NCBI RefSeq assembly: GCF_018687715.1
Contig: NC_056755.1
Coordinates: 31,832,501 to 31,896,500 of the forward strand
Reading direction: 5' to 3'
Source of the DNA: Carya illinoinensis
Taxonomy: Eukaryota; Streptophyta; Magnoliopsida; Fagales; Juglandaceae
Length of the DNA: 64,000 nt
Shown: piece by piece, positions 10,650-21,059 of the stretch
Layout: every line of letters starts with the position of its first letter
Position numbering within the stretch: position 1 is the first letter of the stretch
Made by a program: the position numbers and the translations under genes
Notes under the pieces: model-generated
Seen by the model: only the letters and a program-made list of their open reading frames with translations
The model's database searches: none
What the model was told of the DNA's origin: nothing

Positions 10650-10905
10650 CATCTTCCACTCCAGCCCCACTCCACTATACTAGCACTTCAACCAAGGTTC
10701 TATTGTTCACATTTCTACTACTGCTTTGCAAAATCTTCTTAGGTTCAAGCATTAGTTCTCCCTCTAAATCCACTAGTAGAAGAGTGGTTAATGGTGATAC
10801 ATTCTGACCCAATTTCTTCTTTAAGCATGACATATGAAATATAGGATGTATTTGTGTGTGATGAGGCAAATCAATTATGTAAGCAACCTTGCCAATTTTG
10901 TGGGT
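10650..10905 (-). pseudogene. Chromodomain-like C-terminus of chromovirus Pol
   Basis: The minus-strand frame reads IHPIFHMSCLKKKLGQNV and then VDLEGELMLEPKKILQSS, ending LVEVLV. This matches the end of integrase and the start of the chromodomain in plant chromoviruses, a region thought to steer insertion to marked chromatin. The last part (WKG...W.ED) is not intact. A related fragment is at 46060-46385. Confidence 0.75.
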
Positions 10906-11049
10906 GATTTGAAATGGTCCAAAAAAATCTTGGAGATAGTTTCAAATTTCTCCTTACTGGCATTGAGTGTTATCTGCATGGTTGGAGTCTAAAATAGACC
11001 CAATAACCTATAGCAAACTCCCTTTCAGTTCCACGCTTGTCATACTGAA

Positions 11050-11906
11050 GTTTCATTCTTTCTTGTACTACCAACAAATTGCTTTCAATATTGCTAAAAT
11101 TTTCTCCCTTGTTTGTAATACTTCATCTGCTACCTGATTTTGAGTAAGTCCAGGTATATAAGCTTGCAATTTCATGAGAGGCCCACCATAAATAGCCTCA
11201 TAAGGAGTTACCTTTGTAGATGAATGGAATGTGGTGTTATATCGCCATTCAGCTAAAGGTGACCACTCAAACCATAGTCTCGGTTCGTCACCCAAAAAAT
11301 ACCTCAAAAAATGCTCTAACCATTTGTTAACATTTTCAATTTTCTAATCACTTTTAAGTGTGATAAGCTTAAGCATAAGACAAGTTAACTCCATGTAACT
11401 TGAATAACTCCCTCCAAAAGGAACTTGTGAATGTAGATCCCATAGAATACTTTTAGGCATTCCATGAAATTTAAACACATAAGATAGGAATAATGAGGCT
11501 ACCTTAGATGCTGTAAATGGATGCTTCAATGCCATAAAGTGTGTATACTTGAACAATCTATCTATTACCACCATAACCACATAATAGCCCTTTGAACTTG
11601 ATAACCCCTCCACAAAGTCCATGGAGATATTAGTCCAAATTTGATAAGGGACATTGGTAAAGGTTGCAATAGTCCTGCTGGATAAATGGTTTCCACATTA
11701 TTGTGTTGGTAGACTTCACAGTCTTTAATAAACTTCTTAAGCTCATTCTTCAATCCTGGCCAAATAAAATCAACTCTTGCACGTTGTAGGAACTTTTGAA
11801 ATCTTGAATGTCCTACTAAAGGGCTCAAATGTAAAAACGACAGAAAATTTAGCTTTAAGTCAGTAACATTAGGAATACAAAATTTGCATTTCTTAACAAT
11901 ACCCAT
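11050..11906 (-). pseudogene. Chromovirus integrase, broken
   Basis: Integrase inserts the cDNA into the genome. Three pieces are visible in order: the HHCC zinc region with VGHSRFQKFLQRARVDFIWP followed by DCEVYQHN, where the second zinc cysteine has become Y; the catalytic core with MDFVEGLSSSKGYYVVMVVI and SILWDLHSQ (first and second Asp present); and the core end with WSPLAEWRYNTTFHSSTKVT and TPYEAIYG. Frames change near 11590 and 11340. It lies downstream of RNase H, the normal Ty3 order. Confidence 0.85.
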
Positions 11907-11949
11907 GTTTAAGAGTAAATTGAGAGTTGGAAGAACAACCCTCTTCGAG

Positions 11950-12579
11950 CAAATTTATTTGTTACTGTTATCATCTGAATAAGCAAGTTTCAGCTCTTCC
12001 ATCCAAGAGGGAGCTGGAAATGAAATAATAGACAAGCATATATCTTATTCAGCACCATCTTTCTTGGACAAGGCATCAGGTTACCTTGTTCTCCACTATC
12101 TTCTTGTATTCGATACAAAAGTCATATCTAGTTAATTTGGAAATCCATTTCTATTGTGTTGGGTAACCAATTTTTATTTTAATAAAAAATTCAATTGGTG
12201 ATGGTCAATCTGAATGATAAATGAACCCCCAAGAGATAAGGTCTCCATGTCTTAATTGCTATGACTAATGCCATTAGTTATTTCTTATATGTGGATAACT
12301 GTGAATTTCTACCCTTCAAAGCTTGATTGATAAAGGCCAAAGGCCTATGTTCTGGCATCAAAACTGCCCCTCCTCCATTTCCACGGCTATTGCATTCAAT
12401 TACAAAGGCTTTTCTAAATTCTAGTAGAGCTAGAATATGCGGTTTGTGACTTTTGACTTGAGTTGATTGAAAGCCTTAGTTGCTGCTTCAGACCAAGCAA
12501 AAGCTTCTTTCTTCAACAAGGCTGTTAAAGGGGCAACAATCTATCCATAAGCCCCAATGAACTTTCTATAGTAACATGT
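11950..12579 (-). pseudogene. Chromovirus RNase H, degenerate
   Basis: The minus strand, across several stops, reads AFVIECNSRGNGGGAVLMPE, RPLAFINQALKGRN and WRPYLLGVHLSFRLTI. This is the Ty3 RNase H fold (normal FVIECDASGTGIGAVL). The first acidic residue of the D-E-D set appears changed (CDAS to CNSR). It follows RT directly. Confidence 0.75.
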
Positions 12580-13098
12580 CTACGCAAGAAATCCCCTTAA
12601 TGCTTTCATAGTTTTTGGAATAGGCCAGTTTACCATAGATCCAAGTTTCTTAGGATTTTCTCTCACCCCATTTTTTGAAATCAAATGGCCTAAGTACTCT
12701 ATCTCATTGCAAGCAAACTTCCATTTAGATTTCTTAGCATGCAATTGATGCCTCTCCAAAGTTTGCAAAACAGTCTCTAAACGCTTCTTGTGTGATTGTA
12801 AATCCTTTCTATAGACAAGGATATCATCAAGACATATAATCATAAAATGCCATAGAAAATGTTTGAACACATCATTTATAAGGCCTTGGAATATGGAGAG
12901 AGAATTTGTGAGTCCAAATGCCATTACAAGGAACTCATAATACTCTTCGTGTGTTCTAAATATTGTTTTATGGATATCTTCACTTCTCATTTGAATCTGA
13001 TGATAGCATGATCTAAGATCCAACTTTAAGAAAATTGTTGAACCAAAAAGCTTATCTGACAGGTCATCAACAATAGGTATTAGATACTTGTCCTTCAC
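12580..13098 (-). pseudogene. Chromovirus reverse transcriptase
   Basis: An open frame of 172 codons with RT blocks in order: IPIVDDLSDKLFGSTIFLKLDLRSCYHQI, HKTIFRTHEEYYEFLVMAFG, the catalytic CLDDILVY (normally FFDDILVYS) and the YLGHLIS/IPKTMKALRGFL end. The catalytic DD pair is kept. The N-terminal 'VVKKKDGSWRMC' region has been lost or displaced by the tandem triplication that begins at 13101. Confidence 0.88.
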
Positions 13099-13397
13099 AG
13101 TAACTCACTTACTATTTTCTCAATTTTAGTCTTTTGGTAATAAGGATATCTATAAGGTCAAACACTAACTGGTAATGTCCATTCCTTTAAGGAAATTTGG
13201 TGATCTTGTGTTCTTTGTGGAGGCAACCCTTTAGGTTCTACAAAAACTTTATTGTGATTCTTCAATAAGTCAACAACAATAGTAAAGTCTTCATCCATAG
13301 ATTCTGAAGGTCCAACAGAAACCTTTTGTAATAACAATCCATTTTGCTGCAACTCAGAAACTTTACAAATCTCTTTATCATCAATAAATCTTGCAGC

Positions 13398-13495
13398 GCT
13401 AAGGGCATGTGGCCTGGTTGCACAAGACCTACATCTCCAAAATGGAGATCATGGGTTTGACCCCCTTCCCTAATGTATAAAAAAAAAAAAAAAAA
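13398..13495 (+). mobile_element. tRNA-derived SINE, copy 1
   Basis: Has an A-box-like tGGCCTGGTTGc, a B-box-like GGTTTGACC and an A tail of 17 or so. It is flanked by aatcttgcagc and aattcagcagc, an imperfect target duplication. Length is about 98 bp. Confidence 0.75.
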
Positions 13496-14038
13496 TTTAA
13501 TTCAGCAGCTACAAATGTTAGCCCCTTCAGACTTGTTAGCTTCCCCTTGTAAGTGAATTCCATCCTTAATTTTACAAAATCCTATAAAATTGGACCCAAT
13601 GACAAGAGCCATTGGACACCCAATACTATATCACACCCACACAATGAAAGGATGAAAGAATCTTTAGTAAATGTTGTCCCTTGTACCTCTAAAGAAATAG
13701 GTGAACACTCCCTTCACTAGCCACAATATCCCCAGCTGCAGCAACTCACTTACTATTTTCTCAATTTTAGTCTTTTGGTAATTAGGATATCTATAAGGTC
13801 GAACACTTATTGGTAATGTCTATTCCTTTAGGGAAATTTGATGAACTTGTGTTCTTTGTGGAGGCAACCCTTTAGGTTCCTCAAAAACTTTACTGTGATT
13901 CTTCAATAAGTCAATAACAAAAGTAAAGTCCTCATCCATAGATTCTGAAGGTGCAACAGATTCCATTTGTAATAATAACCCATTCTGCTACAACTCAAAG
14001 ACTTTACAAATCTCTTTATAATCAATTAATCTAGTAGT

Positions 14039-14134
14039 GCCAAGGGCTTGTGCCTTGGTTGCATAAGACCCACATCTCCAAAATGGAGATCATGGGTTCG
14101 ACCCCCTCCCCAATGTATAAAAAAAAAAAAAAAA
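14039..14134 (+). mobile_element. tRNA-derived SINE, copy 2
   Basis: The best preserved copy: B box GGTTCGACC at 14095-14103, an A tail, and flanks ttaatctagtagt and ttaatccagcagc as an 11-of-13 target duplication. Reverse-strand translation gives GGGRTHDLHFGDVGLMQPRH, a phrase often seen in spurious plant protein predictions. Confidence 0.8.
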
Positions 14135-14669
14135 TTAATCCAGCAGCTACAAATGTTAGCCCCTTTAGACTTATCAGCTTCCCCTTGTAAGTGAATTCCA
14201 TTCTCAATTTTACAAAATCCCAAAAAATTGGACCCAATGACAAGAGCCACTAGACACCCAATACTATATCACACACATGCAATGAAAGGGTGAAAGAATC
14301 TTTAGTAAATGTTGTCCCTTGTATTTGTAAAGAAATAGGTGAACACTTCCCTTCACTAGCCATAGTATCCCCATCTGCTGTAACTCGCTTTCTATTTTCC
14401 CAATTTTAATCTTTTGGTCATAAAGATATCTATAAGATCGAACAATGTCCATTCCTTTAGGGAAATTTGGTGATCTTGTATTCTTTGTGGAGGTAACCCT
14501 TTAGGTTCCTCGAAAATTTTATTGTGATTCTTCAATAAGTCAACACCAATAATAAAGTCCTCATCCATAAATTCTGAAGGTCCAACAGATTCCATTTATA
14601 ATAACAACCCATTTTGCTGCAACTCAGAGACTTTTGCAAATTTCTTTATCATCAATTAATCTAGCAACG

Positions 14670-14748
14670 CTAAGGGCCTGTGGCCTGATTGCACAAGGCC
14701 CACATCTCCAAAATGGAGATCATGGGTTCAACCCCCTCCCCCAATGTA
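14670..14748 (+). mobile_element. tRNA-derived SINE, copy 3, tail deleted
   Basis: Same body with B box GGTTCAACC. The A tail and right target site are gone; the sequence jumps directly to the linker phrase aaatgacaagagcc. Confidence 0.75.
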
Positions 14749-14899
14749 TCAACCAAATGACAAGAGCCACTGGACACCTAATACTATATCATACCCACAC
14801 AATGAAAGGGTGAAAAAATCTTTAGTAAATATTGTCCCTGTAAAGAAATAGGTGAACACTTTCCTTCACTGGCCACAATATCCCCATTGGCTATTTTAA

Positions 14900-15400
14900 C
14901 TTGAATAGAATGAGACTTTTGTATAAGCAGTTAGCACTTAGAAGTTACTGAAGTATCCACAAAGTTATGGGTACTTATAGTATCAACCAAAATGACTACC
15001 CATTTTTTCTTCAAGTGACCCAATATCCTCATTGTCTTAGGATTGGGTGCACCCATCATAGCATGTAAAGAGATTGAGGCAATCTGAAGACAGTCTTCAA
15101 CTACTTCCTCACCAATTTTTATCTTCTATTCTTGTTCTCCATCAGAATCAACATTACTACTACTAGGCATATCCATACCTTCCAATAAGTATAATTTTTG
15201 CTTGACACATTTACGGCCTTGATGCCATTTCTCATCACAAAAATAACAAAGTGATTTTCTTCTACGCTCCTGCATCAGAGCCTTAATAACTTTTTGATAT
15301 GGCATTTTATTGATAGGTTGCGTTTTGGGAGTCCCTAAAACAAAACCATTTTGAGCAATTTTCTTCACATTCATCCCTAACCCATGTGGAATGGAATCAA
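14900..15400 (-). pseudogene. Chromovirus zinc knuckle and protease
   Basis: 15126-15374 reads CYFCDEKWHQGRKC, a CCHC zinc knuckle (C-x2-C-x4-H-x4-C) at the end of Gag, followed by an acidic linker. The aspartic protease follows: KKKWVVILVDTISTHNFVDT. The active site should be D-(S/T)-G; here Gly is replaced by Ile (DTI), so this protease would not work even if the frame were open. An in-frame stop separates the two parts near 15126. Confidence 0.8.
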
Positions 15401-15599
15401 AAGATCCACCTTTTCACTATCTACGTGTACTCCAAACATATTGCTCTTGTAATTTGGCGAAGCCGAAAGCTTCATTCAAATTGGTAGGGTTTAGCATCAT
15501 AATAGGAAGTCTAATTTCGTCTCTTAAGCCACTCAAAAAATAACTAAGTTTATTTCGTTTTGAGATGCCTTGAATTCTATTGGAGAAAACTTCAAATTT

Positions 15600-16200
15600 T
15601 GTTTTATCAGCAGTAATGGTACTAACCTATTTCAACCTTGTCAGGGCCTCCATTGGATTATCATAAGGAGATGACCCAAACCTGATCTGCAATGCTTGAA
15701 TAACCTCCTCCCAAGATCGAAAAATGCATGTTTCACTTGCATCTTGGAACCAAACAAGACCTTCCTCATCCATATAAAATGAGGCCATGAGAATTCTTTG
15801 TCTTGATGGAATATGGTGATACAATAAATACTTATTCTCTCTATTTGCCCAAGCTAATGGGTTCTTGCCATTGAATCTTGGGAATTCATACTTAATTCCT
15901 TTCATGAGGCGTTTATCAAAACTCTCCCAATGATGCACTTTACCTACCCTTCATTCGAGCAAATGTATGATTATTTTGATAGTTTATTGCTGTTGTTTCA
16001 TTACCCACTGAATTCTTCTCTGAAATTCTTGAAATCTGCTGCACTCTCTCATTAAAACTTTTATCTTGAAGTTCCCTATCAACACGTGCTAATTCTTGTT
16101 ACTGTAACAAGATGGAAATTGTATCCTCCAATTGCTTTTGTTGCTTGTTTTGTTGCTGCCGAATTTGGTTCAAAAGATCGTGTTCCCTTTGCCATGGCTC
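15600..16200 (-). pseudogene. gag: Chromovirus gag, broken
   Basis: Starts just inside the primer site with a Gln-rich coil (LLNQIRQQQNKQQKQLEDTI). After shifts it continues with KYEFPRFNGKNPLAWANREN, QRILMASFYMDEEGLVWFQD and WEEVIQALQIRFGSSPYDNP, the plant chromovirus capsid pattern. A further piece at 15400-15600 (DEIRLPIMMLNPTNLNEAF on the minus strand) links it to the zinc knuckle. Stops and shifts are frequent. Confidence 0.82.
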
Positions 16201-16210
16201 CTGACACCAA
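16197..16210 (-). other. Primer-binding site of chromovirus
   Basis: Minus strand TTGGTGTCAGGAGC lies directly inside the 5' LTR and resembles the tRNA-iMet primer site (TGGTATCAGAGC) of plant chromoviruses, with changes. Confidence 0.65.
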
Positions 16211-16211
16211 T

Positions 16212-16562
16212 TGTAATGGACCCAATAGAACAAACTGTATTTGAGATAGTCAATCTCCAAGAACAAGAGAGAGAAAGTGTGAGAGAGAGAGTATCGAAAT
16301 AGGATCAAAGCTCATAATGCTTCATTCCTTCATTTTCCCTCCATTTATAGTTGTGTTACTTCTTGCTATACGACCCCGTTTCATCCATTTACACCTTGAC
16401 TAAAACGACATTGTTCTATTAAATCTAAACGACATCATAACTTTAGATGTATAATGACCAACATATTTACTCTTTTATTCCTTCCAGTCTGAACTTCACT
16501 TTCCTTCTTTCTTACAACTATTCTCTTCTTCTTCTGTTAGTCCCTTCAATCGATCCCTACCA
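16212..16562 (-). repeat. 5' LTR of chromovirus (351 bp)
   Basis: Plus strand TGTAATGGACCC to CCCTACCA, homologous along its length to 10181-10572. Target duplication ATTGA follows at 16563-16567. Confidence 0.9.
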
Positions 16563-16567
16563 ATTGA

Positions 16568-17033
16568 GGAATGGAGAGACTTCTAATTTCTCATTATTAT
16601 AGGTTAAGGAAGGCAATAAGATAAAGGGATAACTAACGTTGAGTTAGTCGAGTCTCTAGTGGCCAAATATGTTTCTCTTATCTTTGTAGTGATGCTTAGA
16701 TAACATGTCAAGCATCAAATCTAAGAAGCATGTGGCCGGCCATTAAATTTTCCTATACCATGTGTTAAAGGAGGACTCACGGTGTTGTGACAAAAACCAC
16801 CCATAGCCTTGATGGGACATGAGTCTCACACTTTATTTGTTGAGCAACACTTCTTTGAAGAATAAAAGGATTGGTGATCAAGAAGTTGTATTGTGGCTTG
16901 CAAGAGTTGAAGATACTAGAACATTGTAAATTAAGCCGTTTTTAGCTAGATGTGATAAGATAGCAAAAAATGATTAAAAAAAACTATAGCTATGAATTAT
17001 AGCTATGAACATGGGAAAGGGAGGAAAGCAAGG
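16568..17033. other. Gene-free spacer
   Basis: Pre-insertion neighbour of the chromovirus; joining it to the left flank gives ...tattttggattgaggaatgg. Nothing recognisable is encoded. Confidence 0.4.
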
Positions 17034-17665
17034 TTTTGAATTCCATTCCGTTCGAACCGGAATGGTCAGAATTTGTCGTTCCGGTGTAGTGTCTGGTACA
17101 CTCTACCATCCCATTCTGTTTCGTTTCAAATTCCGGTCATTCCAATCCCGTTTCGATCATTTCGGTCAAATTTCAGCCATTTCAACCAGAATTGAGTGTT
17201 TTGGTTCCTATTTCGTTTGGAGTTGTTTTTGTGATTTTTTTATACTTAGATGATATTTTTGTGAATTTTAAATCCAAACAATATTTAATTAATTCTAAAA
17301 TATAAATATATTTATATAATTTTAATTTTTTTATAACTTTAAATATGTCCCTTCATTCTTTATTTTTTTAAATATCATTATTTTTAATAATTTATCTAGT
17401 CTTATATTTTTTTTCTTTATTTTTGTATCTTAACTCAAGTTTGTGATTTTTTTCAACATATATTTATTTTATAAATATTAAATTCTTCTATATATATATA
17501 TATACATATACATGATACACACTTACATCTATATGTATTTATTTTATTAGTTGCTAGTTTATATATACACATAAATATTTATATATAATATATAATTAAT
17601 ATTAATATTTATTTTATATAATTAATATTTCATTCCAGTGTCTTAACCGAAACAGTATTCAAAAC
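17034..17665. mobile_element. MITE-like element with GTTTTGAAT ends
   Basis: Left end gGTTTTGAATtcc and right end, inverted, aGTTTTGAATactg form a short terminal inverted repeat. The left third is rich in 'ttccggtc/ttcggtc' phrases, the core is extremely AT-rich. A relative sits at 52925-55060. Confidence 0.5.
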
Positions 17666-17994
17666 TTTGGAGGAAAGTAGAGGAGAAAGAGGGTCCTCTC
17701 CCTTGAGAAGGAAAAAATAAAGAGGAGGATTTGATTTTTTTTTTTTTTCCAAGCATATTTGTGGTTAGGGACAAAAGCAAGGGTCACATTGCAGATGGGT
17801 GAGAAGTAATTACAATATAAATTAAAAAAAAAACATTTTTAACAATTTATCATTGTTTTTCCAATATCTTAGATCAAGAATTATAATATAAAATAAAGAA
17901 AATATAAATTTATTAGTCTCGCGAATAATGTTCATTCAATAATAATGGTAATTAGTCTTGCGAATAACTGGAAGAGTTTATATCTAAAGTAAAG

Positions 17995-18034
<40 letters not shown>

Positions 18035-18039
18035 TATGT
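17666..18039. other. AT-rich spacer
   Basis: Includes a (TA)n run at 17998-18030. No gene seen. Confidence 0.4.
17998..18030. repeat. (TA)n microsatellite
   Basis: About 16 TA units. Confidence 0.95.
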
Positions 18040-18089
18040 AAGTAATTTTTTTTCTAAGCAAGTATAGTATATATAAAGGATAAATACAA

Positions 18090-18480
18090 TGTTTAAGGTG
18101 GATCATTTCCACTATCAAGATACAAGAAGCATTGCAGAATAAAATCTAAGGGTAGGCTTCCAAACACAAGGTTGGTAGCTGCCCATTGCGCCATAGAGTG
18201 CACACATTGATTTTGGGATTGATGGATTTTGATAAAACTCCATCCTTGGTGACTTTGGGAAATATAACGAATGTCTGTAACAATTGGAGAGATAGACTAG
18301 AAAAGAGTAGAATCCTTGCAATCTATGGCTGAGAGTACCAATTGGGTGTCACCCTCTATAAATTTTTTTATCAAAGTTGCTAGCCATGCAAGCTGCTAGA
18401 AGCGTTGCTTTTGCTTTTGCAACCAGAGGAATAGAGGTAGGTATTAAACTTTTCAGTTTTTATCTTTTAAATTTCTTCTG
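18090..18480 (-). pseudogene. LINE C-terminal RNase H (RVT_3 type)
   Basis: The minus strand reads AKATLLAACMASNF, then IEGDTQLVLSAIDCKDSTLF, VTDIRYISQSHQGWSF and QNQCVHSMAQWAATNL, the plant-type RNase H that ends LINE ORF2. The GD of the third block is kept. In-frame stops occur near 18355 and 18300. Confidence 0.8.
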
Positions 18481-18779
18481 TGTGGTTTCTACGAATTGCT
18501 AAGGTGAAAAGTGATCCCAAACTGTAGCATCAAAAGAAACACTCCAAGTTCTAGGAGGAGGAGAGGTCCATTTGAACTCTGGTTTGGAACAAGAGATTTT
18601 CACTTCACAAGCTTCTTTATAGTTTCTGTAGATGATGGAAAGCTGATTTTTTGTTTCTTCCAGAGAGAAGACATAATGATTGTGGGTGACATCATTTTGT
18701 TTTCTCCATAATAGATCCAGGAAAATGACCGCAAATAATTAAAAATAGTGAATTTCATTACCTTGCAATCCTAAGGTTT

Positions 18780-19480
18780 GTCAAGATGGATGATCATGCT
18801 TATCCAATCCGAGATGGAGTTGATGGGCAAGTGTGCTAAGTTTAGCAGTGAGCTACTTTGTTACCAAAGAATTCGAACGGTGGGACACTCTACAAATAAA
18901 TGAAGGAGCGTTTCCTCTTCCTAGTGACAGAGTCTGCATTCTTTTGAAACTCGCTGAGGAACAATTTCACTGATTCTAGCTCTAGTGGGGAGAATATTCT
19001 AAAGTAGCTTCCATAACAAAAGCTTCTGGCGGTCAAGTATTTTAAGCTCCGCAAAGGTTTGAAAAGGGAATTTTGGTGTTGCTGAATTAATTCTTGGAAG
19101 CCTATAAATGCCTAGTAAGCTGTTTTAATAAGTATTTATCATTGTGGTAAAGGGACCATACCACTTTATCTTCATCTTGCACTTTTGGCGACAACAAAAT
19201 TTTTAGAACTTCAGCTAAGCTAGTTTGGTTGAAGAGATTTTGCATTTTTTGGATATCCCGCGACCTTAGATTATTGATGATGATATCTGACACTTTTAAA
19301 GATGGATGGATGGAATCCATATTGTATCGGAATTGGCTTGAAGTTTTTGAGAGATGGAATCCATGGGTCGATCCAAATATTAACTGATCGACCGTTGAAG
19401 ATCTGAAAGTATCTACCTTTATTTAGAAGGTCTTTGGTTTTGAGAATGTCTTTCCACATAGCTGAATCAGATGGCTTTGG
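18780..19480 (-). pseudogene. LINE zinc-binding region (zf-RVT)
   Basis: Reads GRSVNIWIDPWIPSLKNF, then VVWSLYHNDKY, and further on LWKLNIPDRQKLLLWKLL, ILPTRARIS, CRLCH.EEETLLHLFVECPT. This is the conserved block between RT and RNase H in plant LINEs, with its Cys/His pattern. Broken by several stops. Confidence 0.78.
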
Positions 19481-19569
19481 AGACACTGATCAGAAGGTAG
19501 AGTTTTAGAGGTATTTGGAAGAGAGGATGGAGTGCCACAGACTATTGCTTGTGCCACCCAACTCCCAAC

Positions 19570-20960
19570 TAGTCTTAGCTAACAGAGCTTGATTCATTTT
19601 TTCCACCAATCTGATGCCAAGGCCTCCTACTATTTTTGGTAGGCAAATAGACTTCTATGATTTCAGTGTTAAATTGTGGACTTTTTCTTTCAGGAAACTC
19701 CACCAAAAGTTTTTGAAACTTGTGTTGAGAGACTTGCAAACTAATGTGGGAAGTTGATAAATATTCATATAGTATGAAGGGATGGTGTTTGCCACTGATC
19801 GTATCAACATAGTATGGTCTGTTTGTGCTAGAAGCTTCACCTTCCAACCTTCTAGTTTTTTCCCTACTCTGTTCAGCAAATCATCGTGGTTTTCTCTTTT
19901 GCTTCTGTTGAAAGATGTTGGTAGCCCCAAATATTTCATTCTAGTCGAAGAAGATGTGTATGGTAGCCAGTTGGAGATGGTAGTTTTGTTTTAAGAGTTG
20001 GTGTTCTGAGTAATGAAGATTGAGGACTTTGAAAGGTTTACTTTTTGACCCAACCAACTTTGATATTTATCCAAACATTCCAAAATGGCTTGCGCATTTT
20101 GCTCCATGGCTTTTGCAAATATGGTTGTGTCATCAGCAAATTGCAAATGAGACACTAATGGACTGTTTCTACTTAATTTGATCCCTTCAATCTTATGTTG
20201 CACTTCTGATTTTAAAAGTACCCTTGAAAGTGCTTCTGTGACTAGTATTAAGAGGAAGGATGACATCGGGTCTCCTTGTCTAATTCCTCTTTCAACTTTG
20301 AAAAAACTTCTTGGTGAGTCATTAATTATAATGGAAAATGTTGATGTGGTGATGCACTCTTTTATTAGCTTTATCCAGCTTGGATTGAAACCCAAAGTTT
20401 TCATCACTGCAAAAAGAAAATCTCATTCTATGAGATCGAAAGTCTTTTCCATATCTAGCTTTATAGCCATCAAGCTTTTTTTCCCCGATTTCTTCTTTAG
20501 ATGATGGAAGAGTTCATGCATTGTATTTTTTTTTATGTTTCTTCTAGGAACAAAGGTTGTTTGAAAAGGAGACATTTTTTTGGAAAGCAAGCATTTGAGA
20601 CGTCTTGCCATAATTTTGGTAATGATCTTGTAACTAACATTTGTAAGGCTAATAGAATGGTATTGGCTTGGAGTGTTTAGGTTCTGACTCTTTGGGATGA
20701 TGGCAATGTTTGTATGCTTAATCTACTTTAGGAGCTTCTCATTCAGAAATAAATTTTGCACTGTGTGAACCACCTCTTTTTTTATGATGCTCCAATAGTG
20801 TTTAAAAAAGAAGGCTGTCATTCCATCTAGGTTTGGGGCTTTGTTGTTTGAAATTTTCTTAAGAGTGTCAAAGATTTCCTTTTCATCAGATATCATATTT
20901 AGCATTTCATTATGAGCTTCTGAAACTTGTTTGTGAAAGAGATTTTGCAGTTGATCTAGA
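19570..20960 (-). pseudogene. LINE reverse transcriptase
   Basis: Target-primed reverse transcriptase of the LINE. Visible blocks: NKAPNLDGMTAFFFKHYW (20723-20905), TFVPRRNI and LMAIKLDMEKTFD (20423-20611), VERGIRQGDPMSSFLLILV and LQFADDTTIF with the catalytic FADD motif (19991-20407), then MKYLGLPTSFNRSKR and the thumb (19575-19939). Two or three frame changes and stops separate the blocks. Confidence 0.88.
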
Positions 20961-21059
20961 GCTTGAGGCTTTGAAGATGTATATATAGTTTTATACTGGT
21001 TAATGAAAGCATATTCAATAACTTGAGGGTTTATTGACCAATTACTTGGCCCCAGCTTA

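Larger units (their letters stand above)
13101..14895. repeat. Three tandem copies of a ~640-bp protease-RT linker segment
   Basis: Copies start at 13101, 13742 and 14381 with spacing of 641 and 640 bp. Each begins aactc(a/g)ctt and holds, on the minus strand, a region coding for GPSESMDEDF..VDLLKN..KVFxEPKGLPPxRxQDHQISLKEW and a SINE. Copy 3 is shorter, with a deletion of about 120 bp after its SINE (near 14748). The shared SINE target sites show that the SINE came first and the block was then multiplied. Confidence 0.9.
10181..16562 (-). mobile_element. Full-length Ty3/gypsy chromovirus, decayed
   Basis: A structurally complete 6382-bp LTR retrotransposon on the minus strand: 5' LTR, primer site, gag, zinc knuckle, protease, RT, RNase H, integrase, chromodomain-like tail, polypurine tract and 3' LTR. 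Identical 5-bp target duplications ATTGA flank it at 10176-10180 and 16563-16567, so it is a single original insertion. Every ORF has stops or shifts, and the two LTRs differ by many substitutions and an indel of about 40 bp, so it is old and not mobile. The protease-RT linker is amplified threefold. Confidence 0.92.

Noticed and set aside
13391..14103. tRNA-like boxes suggesting tRNA genes
   Set aside because: No cloverleaf can be formed and there is an A tail with target duplications, so these are SINE copies and not tRNA genes.
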